From: Bacteroidales bacterium
GTDB lineage: Bacteria; Bacteroidota; Bacteroidia; Bacteroidales; B18-G4
Length of the DNA stretch: 5,448 nucleotides
Reading direction: 5' to 3'
Assembly: GCA_023132505.1 (NCBI GenBank)
Contig: JAGLYE010000129.1
Span: 1 to 5,448, forward strand
The position numbers were made by a program, and so were the translations under genes. The stretch's first letter is position 1. Each line of letters starts with the position of its first letter. The notes beneath the pieces were generated by a model that was not told where the DNA came from, did no database searches, and worked only from the letters and a program-made list of their open reading frames with translations. Positions 1 through 5,448 of the stretch are shown piece by piece.

Positions 1-857
1 AATTCAAGACCATCACCACCGTTGATGAAAACAGCCCTGCCATAAGATGCATCCTTGATGCAGCCCGGGGAGAAGGTATCAAAACTATAGGTGTTCAGCA
101 TGGCAATATCCACGATCTCCACCCGGCATATCTATATACAGTGGCCGACAGTAAGCGAAAAGCCTTTCCTGATCACAGCCTGGTTTGGGGTGAATTCTGG
201 AAGGAATTCCTTATCGGGAAAGGTAATTATAAGGCTGATTCACTGAAGATCAGCGGGCAGATACGGACGGATGTCATTCCAAAACTAAAAGCAGCGGGAA
301 TAGGAAAAAAAGAAATATTTCCGGAATTAACCAATGATGACAAGCTTATCGTATTTGCTTCACAGCCGCAGCGGGACCCACAATTAAGGCGGCGTGCTGC
401 AGAAGATGTGATGAAAGCCGTAAAAGCCACCCCCGACGGTTTCCTGCTCATAAAACTGCATCCCAACGAGAAAAACGACAGTAATTATTACGCAAACATT
501 GCAAAAGAAATTGGCCTTGAGCGTATAATGATCACATTGTCGGTAGACCTGTACCTGCTGATATCCGTTTGTGACATCCTTATCACCTGTTTCTCTACTG
601 TGGGAACAGAAACAATTTATTTTGGGAAGCCCCTGATCATTCTCGACCACCTGAAGCAAGACATTCAAAATTATCACAAAGAAAGTGTAGCCTTTCAGGC
701 AAGTAATGACAAAGAACTTGAAAATCACATCGCTAATATATTAAGCGGGAAAACAAGTATCGACAAAGAAGCCTGTGAACGATTCATCTCAAAATACGCA
801 TTCGATATTGACGGGAAGGCGTCGGAAAGGGCGATTGGGTTTATACGGGGATTGTGA
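1..857 (+). CDS. GT-B-like surface polysaccharide glycosyltransferase, 5'-truncated by the window edge
   Basis: The frame is open from the first complete codon (base 3) to the TGA at 855-857, giving 284 visible residues. The GTG at 141 is not the true start, because conserved-looking sequence (IGVQHGN, visible residues 29-35) lies upstream of it. Visible motifs, in order: the QHG loop (32-34), a VWGEFW stretch (about 61-66), SGQIRTD (about 84-90), a strand followed by ASQPQRDP, the KLHPNE 'HP' motif (His about 153) and DILITCFSTVGTE, an 'S' motif near 190-202. This order is typical of C-terminal nucleotide-binding halves in GT-B enzymes such as CDP-glycerol glycerophosphotransferases, KpsC/KpsS-like capsule transferases and bacterial sialyltransferases with HP and S motifs. 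There is no membrane segment in the visible part, so it is probably cytoplasmic or peripheral. Donor and acceptor cannot be read from the sequence. The neighbouring CMP-nonulosonate operon makes a CMP-sugar donor an attractive but unproven idea. A UDP-GlcNAc 2-epimerase-like fold is the main alternative. Confidence 0.72.
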   Translation, partial: FKTITTVDENSPAIRCILDAARGEGIKTIGVQHGNIHDLHPAYLYTVADSKRKAFPDHSLVWGEFWKEFLIGKGNYKADSLKISGQIRTDVIPKLKAAGIGKKEIFPELTNDDKLIVFASQPQRDPQLRRRAAEDVMKAVKATPDGFLLIKLHPNEKNDSNYYANIAKEIGLERIMITLSVDLYLLISVCDILITCFSTVGTETIYFGKPLIILDHLKQDIQNYHKESVAFQASNDKELENHIANILSGKTSIDKEACERFISKYAFDIDGKASERAIGFIRGL

Positions 858-861
858 GATT

Positions 862-933
862 GGGAGATTGGGAGACTGGGAGATGGGGAGAGAGGGAGAT
901 GGGGAGAGAGGGAGAGAGGGAGAGAGGGAGAGT
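862..933. repeat. Nine-unit 8-bp G-rich tandem repeat, putative G-quadruplex, between convergent genes
   Basis: Nine consecutive 8-bp units fit the pattern GGGAGANN with no gaps: 862-869, 870-877, 878-885, 886-893, 894-901, 902-909, 910-917, 918-925 and 926-933. The last two bases vary (TT, CT, TG, GA, TG, GA, GA, GA, GT). A degenerate tenth unit, GTGAGATT at 854-861, contains the TGA stop of the upstream gene, so the array begins at the end of that reading frame. Nine G-tracts of at least three bases are separated by loops of four or five, which satisfies the usual G-quadruplex rule several times over on the plus strand; the minus strand is correspondingly C-rich. It fills 72 of the 87 bp between the two convergent stop codons. 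Roles in ending transcription or as a slippage-prone minisatellite are inferences. Confidence 0.9.
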
Positions 934-944
934 AGATAAGTGGG

Positions 945-2491
<1,547 letters not shown>

Positions 2492-2510
2492 AAAACAGCA
2501 AAGATAAGTG

Positions 2511-3290
2511 CTATTTGGTATATTTCTTTATCTGGTCTTTCATGATATCCAGGTAGTGAGTGTTCTTTTCCAAAAAATCCACAATATTGGGGGTATTGAA
2601 AGCAATCCCCTGCATTTTCATCTCATAATAGATCTCTTTGCCCATATTAAAATCCTCAACATCGTCGATTGTCAGCCTGATGTCTTTTCTGCCATAAACC
2701 AATTCCGGAGCATCCACCCATTTTATCCTGAATTTGTCAGGATGATCATAAATGTAATTGGTTACGTGCTCGTAGTAGAGTTTTTTGCCCGTCTCCTCTT
2801 TTATTTTTTTCAGACTTTTCAGGCTCACCACTTCCCCCCACAATCCCAGGTGGCTTTTTATGGATGGGATGTTTCCTGCCACGCTGTATGCTATATAATC
2901 AAAAGCCTCTCCTTCTGCATGATCAAGCAGCTTCATGGTACCGGCAACATCCAGGAAAGGATTGTCGGCACAGATCCTGATGATATGACTAAAATTAAAT
3001 TTCTCAGCAGTCAGTATAAAGCGCCCAAGCACATCCTCCTCAGTACCCCTGAAACAATCAACTTCCATATTCCCTGCCACCTTGCACAGAACATCATCAT
3101 CACCATTGGTTGAAGTTGCCAAAACCACCGGGATATCCTGTGAATTGGTTTTTAAATTATTCAGAATGATCTCAATAATGGCATTGGTCCGGTCAAAAGG
3201 CAATACCACCTTAAACGGAAGGCGCGATGAGCCTGTGCGGGCCTGTATGATGATGCCGGTTTTCAAGATATCAGTTGATTTTGAAAACAA
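2511..3290 (-). CDS. SpsF-type cytidylyltransferase, probable CMP-nonulosonate synthetase
   Basis: This is a nucleotidyltransferase of the SpsF/COG1861 branch of the CMP-KDO/CMP-sialate synthetase group (259 residues from the TTG at 3290). The N-terminal nucleotide loop is GIIIQARTGSSRLPFK (12-27). It is followed by VLATSTNGDDD (57-66), FRGTEEDVLGRF (80-91), IIRICADNPFLD (103-114, with Asp109 a likely metal ligand) and DIRLTIDDVEDF (203-214), the family order. It should transfer CMP from CTP to the anomeric hydroxyl of the nonulosonate made by the two downstream enzymes. It is the first gene of the three-gene operon. There is no ATG in frame between the upstream stop (3315-3317) and the motif. 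The candidates are TTG at 3290 and TTG at 3266; the latter gives a 251-residue protein beginning MKTGIIIQAR, the usual family length and N-terminus. The position after RLP is Phe instead of the common Gly. Activation of another sugar acid is possible. Confidence 0.85.
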   Translation of the reverse strand: MFSKSTDILKTGIIIQARTGSSRLPFKVVLPFDRTNAIIEIILNNLKTNSQDIPVVLATSTNGDDDVLCKVAGNMEVDCFRGTEEDVLGRFILTAEKFNFSHIIRICADNPFLDVAGTMKLLDHAEGEAFDYIAYSVAGNIPSIKSHLGLWGEVVSLKSLKKIKEETGKKLYYEHVTNYIYDHPDKFRIKWVDAPELVYGRKDIRLTIDDVEDFNMGKEIYYEMKMQGIAFNTPNIVDFLEKNTHYLDIMKDQIKKYTK

Positions 3291-3400
3291 ATATCGGGAT
3301 TTCTTGCTGATCTTTTAGAAACCTGTCATATTTTTGAAATTTTATACTTCCCTATTTCTCCTTATATTTGCACATCTCATGTATTAATTAAAACCTTATT
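3291..3400. promoter_or_regulatory. Divergent intergenic promoter region
   Basis: This 110-bp, AT-rich spacer separates the minus-strand nonulosonate operon from the plus-strand dehydrogenase-deacetylase pair, so both transcripts should start here or nearby. Apart from the promoter-like motifs listed separately, I see no riboswitch, strong inverted repeat or small reading frame worth calling. The ATG at 3379-3381 is followed at once by a stop (ATG TAT TAA). For the minus strand only a near-match to the -7 consensus is visible, GATATTTG read from 3295 to 3288. It overlaps the 3290 TTG, and if real it would favour the internal TTG at 3266 as the translation start. Confidence 0.6.
3363..3370 (+). 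promoter_or_regulatory. Bacteroidota-type -7 promoter element (TATATTTG)
   Basis: TATATTTG matches the Bacteroidota primary sigma -7 consensus TAnnTTTG exactly. It lies 30 bp before the proposed TTG start at 3401, which would give a short leader with a transcription start near 3377. A TTTG at 3333-3336 could be the -33 element, but the 26-bp gap is longer than the usual spacing of about 19-23, so that half is weak. It is the best promoter candidate for the dehydrogenase-deacetylase pair and part of the reason for the taxonomic guess. Confidence 0.5.
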
Positions 3401-4384
3401 TTGAACGAATATCAGCCAAATATTGTCTTCGCCGGTGCCGGATCCATCGGCACTGCAATAGGAAATACCCTGGCCAGGGCCGGTCATCATGTTACACTCT
3501 ATACTATTGAGGGGCATGTCGCCCAAGCCATCAATGAGCAGCAGATCAACCCGGATTATTTTCCCAATGCTCCATTGAACGAAAAGCTGGCAGCCACTAC
3601 TGAAATTAAGGATTTACATCAGGCTGATGTGCTTTTTCTTGCTATCCCATCCATTATTACTGTTGATTTTATTCTTCAGAATAAGGAAATCATTCGCAAT
3701 GACACCGTTTTGGTCAACCTTGCCAAAGGTTTCGGCTGCGGCAATATGACGATCACGGCCTGCCTGGAAAAAATGATCGAAAATCCGGTCTGCACAATGA
3801 AAGGGCCCACCTTTGCCAGAGAGGTTATGAACGGCGCACCCACTGCCATGACCTTTGCAGCCACCGATGAGAAGCTGTTTGATCAGATCCGCCAAATTTT
3901 TAGTAACACCACCATCTTCCTCGACTACACCACTGACGTAGAAGGTGTTGAATACCTCAGCATACTGAAGAACATTTACGCCATCATTCTTGGCATCATA
4001 GATGCACATTTTGACTCCCCAAACCTGAGGTTTCTCGTATTAACCAGGGCTTTTGATGAAATGCGCAGGATTTTGTTAAGATCTGGCGGCAAAGAGAAAT
4101 CAATGTTCCGTTACAGCGGATATGGCGATTTCAGCCTCACCGCACTGAACGACCTCAGCCGTAACCGTACCCTGGGCTTGCTCATCGGTAAAGGATTTTT
4201 CACAAAAGATATTTCCGATAAAGTCGTGCTTGAAGGAAAGATGGCTGTGAGCACTTTTTGTGAGGAGATCCTGGACGAATCCGACAAAAAAGAGTTTCCG
4301 CTGATCTTCGAACTGAACAAGATCTTTAAGAATAATTACGACATGTCATCTTTTGTCGGAAACATCCTTGGCAAGGCCCGGTAG
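3401..4384 (+). CDS. GpsA-like NAD(P)-dependent glycerol-3-phosphate dehydrogenase family protein, divergent
   Basis: At 327 residues this has the usual length for GpsA, which reduces dihydroxyacetone phosphate to sn-glycerol-3-phosphate in the cytoplasm. The N-terminal Rossmann fold shows GAGSIG (12-17). NLAKG (Lys109), KGPTFAREV (134-142), GVEYLSILKN (182-191, with Lys190 at the catalytic-lysine position) and SRNRTLGLLIGKG (253-265) all match the family order. Between these blocks it departs from housekeeping GpsA. The usual Gly-Asp-Asn-Ala-Arg stretch after the catalytic helix reads DSPNLRFLVLTRAF, and GLGDL reads GYGDF (240-244). It starts with TTG: an in-frame stop at 3389-3391 leaves no ATG before the Rossmann motif, and no Shine-Dalgarno is evident. 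It is followed 51 bp later by a deacetylase on the same strand. In this locus it may provide glycerol-3-phosphate for a phosphoglycerol-bearing glycan, or act on a different phosphorylated or sugar substrate. The family is secure; the substrate is not. Confidence 0.82.
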   Translation: MNEYQPNIVFAGAGSIGTAIGNTLARAGHHVTLYTIEGHVAQAINEQQINPDYFPNAPLNEKLAATTEIKDLHQADVLFLAIPSIITVDFILQNKEIIRNDTVLVNLAKGFGCGNMTITACLEKMIENPVCTMKGPTFAREVMNGAPTAMTFAATDEKLFDQIRQIFSNTTIFLDYTTDVEGVEYLSILKNIYAIILGIIDAHFDSPNLRFLVLTRAFDEMRRILLRSGGKEKSMFRYSGYGDFSLTALNDLSRNRTLGLLIGKGFFTKDISDKVVLEGKMAVSTFCEEILDESDKKEFPLIFELNKIFKNNYDMSSFVGNILGKAR

Positions 4385-4435
4385 CATAATAAAAAGGAGA
4401 AATAACTGTTATATTCGCATTAAATATATGGCTTT

Positions 4436-5065
4436 ATGATAAAAGGGAAGAAGATCTTACTGCTGGCCCCCCATCCCGACGACCCTGAATATGCATGCGG
4501 TGGCAGCATTGCCCGTTGGAGCAAGGAAAACGAACTTTTTTACATGGCTTTTTCACCCTGTAACATATCCCTTCCCGACGGCTTTCCGGAAAACATTTTA
4601 TATGAAGAGCTCCTTGCTTCTGCAAAGGTACTTGGGATTGCAAAGGGTAACATCACAACCTTCGATTTTCCTGTCAGGAGGTTTCCCGAACATCGTCAGG
4701 ATATCCTCGAAGAAATGGTCATGCTAAGAAAAAGCATCCATCCTGATATCGTGCTTATGCCGAATTCAAACGATATCCACCAGGACCATAAAGTGATCTA
4801 TGAAGAAGGTGTGCGCGCCTTCAAGCACTGCAGTCTGCTGGGCTATGAACTGCCATGGAATAACCTGCAGTTCACTTCAAATTTTCATGTAACTCTCAGC
4901 AAAGATGACTTAGCCATTAAATGGGAAGCCATTGCTTCTTACAAATCACAGGAGATCAGGGCTTATAAATCAGAAGACTTTTTTGAAGGGCTGGCCCGTG
5001 TAAGGGGATTGCAGGTTGGAAGCGAATTTGCTGAAGCTTTTGAACTGATCCGGTGGATCCTATAG
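4436..5065 (+). CDS. PIG-L/LmbE-family zinc-dependent N-deacetylase
   Basis: This 209-residue protein has the PIG-L/LmbE fold and normal short length. The N-terminal strand leads into APHPDDPEYACGG (11-23), where His13 and Asp16 are predicted zinc ligands and Asp15 the general base. NDIHQDH (112-118) supplies the third ligand, His118. No signal peptide or membrane segment is seen, so it is cytoplasmic. Family members remove an N-acetyl group from amino sugars or sugar conjugates (GlcNAc-PI, mycothiol precursor, bacillithiol precursor). Beside nonulosonate genes it could unmask an amine on a sugar before re-acylation, but no acyltransferase lies in the window. The ATG at 4436 is the first that leads into the conserved strand. 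A GGAG-containing stretch lies 36 nt upstream, too far to be its ribosome site. It ends with Leu-TAG in a CTATAG hexamer shared with the converging gene. Confidence 0.9.
   Translation: MIKGKKILLLAPHPDDPEYACGGSIARWSKENELFYMAFSPCNISLPDGFPENILYEELLASAKVLGIAKGNITTFDFPVRRFPEHRQDILEEMVMLRKSIHPDIVLMPNSNDIHQDHKVIYEEGVRAFKHCSLLGYELPWNNLQFTSNFHVTLSKDDLAIKWEAIASYKSQEIRAYKSEDFFEGLARVRGLQVGSEFAEAFELIRWIL
5060..5065. other. CTATAG palindrome carrying both stop codons of convergent genes
   Basis: The hexamer CTATAG reads the same on both strands. On the plus strand it is the last Leu codon (CTA) and TAG stop of the deacetylase; on the minus strand it is the last Leu codon and TAG stop of the unrecognised gene. 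The two genes therefore overlap tail to tail by exactly six bases, leaving no room for an intrinsic terminator between them. Confidence 0.9.
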
Positions 5066-5448
5066 TTTATCCTTTATTTCTTTAACCAATTTCCTGCTGG
5101 CCGCGTCATTGACCCCGGCGATATCCTGTATGGCCCAGTTAGGGTCAAATGGGATCATGTCGTAAAGGGAATTATCCGGATCGATCAGCACAAAGCTGTT
5201 CCTGTTGGCATCGATGGTGATGATGCAGTCGTCAAAGGGAGCCGAATTCTGCAACCACTCCAGGCTTGCCAGCTCATCAGGTTTTCCGGGCAGATTGACA
5301 AATGAGAGTCTGTTATCCCGGCTAAAGACCAGTTCACCTGTGGCTGTGCTTGTTGCCATGTACTGATTACGATAATTCCTGCCACCATGCGGGCTTTTCA
5401 TGCCATCCAGGATACGTTCGCATGAACCGTCATTCATGTCGATGCGAT
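5060..5448 (-). CDS. Unrecognised protein, C-terminal part only (5' end outside window)
   Basis: The frame is open from the right edge of the window to the TAG at 5062-5060, giving about 128 visible residues. The ATG at 5437 is preceded by in-frame coding triplets to the edge (Arg-Ile-Asp), so the true start most likely lies beyond the window. I do not recognise the family. The visible part is mostly short hydrophobic strands alternating with polar turns: GELVFSRDNRLSFVNL, DDCIITIDANRNSFVLID and SLYDMIPFD. It ends in a charged helix, ASRKLVKEIKDKL. No transmembrane segment or repeat domain is visible. A beta-rich fold such as a propeller or sandwich is a guess from this pattern. It converges on the deacetylase gene, overlapping it by six bases, so it belongs to a different transcript. 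Its role in the carbohydrate locus is unknown. Confidence 0.65.
   Translation of the reverse strand, partial: RIDMNDGSCERILDGMKSPHGGRNYRNQYMATSTATGELVFSRDNRLSFVNLPGKPDELASLEWLQNSAPFDDCIITIDANRNSFVLIDPDNSLYDMIPFDPNWAIQDIAGVNDAASRKLVKEIKDKL

Noticed and set aside
141..143. GTG as the start codon of the glycosyltransferase
   Set aside because: The frame stays open with family-like sequence (IGVQHG) back to the window edge, so the gene is truncated, not started here.
862..933. CRISPR-like array
   Set aside because: Units are 8 bp, contiguous and without unique spacers, so this is a minisatellite.
2508..3113. Long open frame (201 codons) on the plus strand
   Set aside because: It lies wholly antisense to the cytidylyltransferase, whose motifs are clear; the translation shows no recognisable domain and is explained by the codon use of the real gene.
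3614..4009. 131-codon minus-strand frame inside the dehydrogenase
   Set aside because: It is antisense to a family-matching gene and has no recognisable motif.
4394..4399. AAGGAG as ribosome binding site of the deacetylase
   Set aside because: It lies 36 nt before the ATG; the nearer in-frame CTG at 4406 runs into a stop at 4421-4423.

Overview
The window is a piece of a surface-carbohydrate locus, most likely chromosomal and probably from a Bacteroidota-type bacterium. That assignment is an inference with three supports. A TAnnTTTG-type -7 element lies upstream of the plus-strand pair. Shine-Dalgarno sequences are weak or absent at the starts. The HAD phosphatase closely resembles, from memory, the Bacteroides thetaiotaomicron KDN-9-phosphate phosphatase. 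There are no RNA genes, insertion sequences, CRISPR arrays or attachment sites that I can support.

Layout. (1) 1-857 (+): the 3' part of a GT-B-like glycosyltransferase; its start lies upstream of the window. (2) 858-944: a convergent spacer almost filled by an 8-bp G-rich tandem repeat able to form G-quadruplexes. (3) 945-3290 (-): a tight three-gene operon transcribed as SpsF-type cytidylyltransferase, then NeuB-type nonulosonate synthase, then C0-type HAD phosphatase (the last two overlap at ATGA). (4) 3291-3400: a divergent, AT-rich promoter region. (5) 3401-4384 (+): a divergent GpsA-like NAD(P)-dependent dehydrogenase, followed after 51 bp by (6) 4436-5065 (+): a PIG-L/LmbE-type zinc deacetylase. 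(7) 5060-5448 (-): the 3' end of an unrecognised gene, converging on the deacetylase and sharing a CTATAG hexamer that carries both stop codons.

How it fits together. The minus-strand operon supplies three consecutive steps of the 9-phosphate route to a nonulosonic acid (sialic acid, KDN or relative). A hexose-6-phosphate such as ManNAc-6-P or mannose-6-P is condensed with PEP, the 9-phosphate is removed, and the product is activated as a CMP-sugar. The phosphatase carries Glu56 and Lys67, which mark nonulosonate-9-phosphate specificity rather than KDO-8-phosphate. No NeuC-type epimerase is visible, so KDN from mannose-6-P is as plausible as Neu5Ac. The dehydrogenase and deacetylase look like an accessory module (glycerol-3-phosphate supply or sugar oxidation, plus N-deacetylation), and the glycosyltransferase may use one of the activated products. 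Two of the five complete genes appear to begin with TTG, and they face each other across the divergent promoter region.
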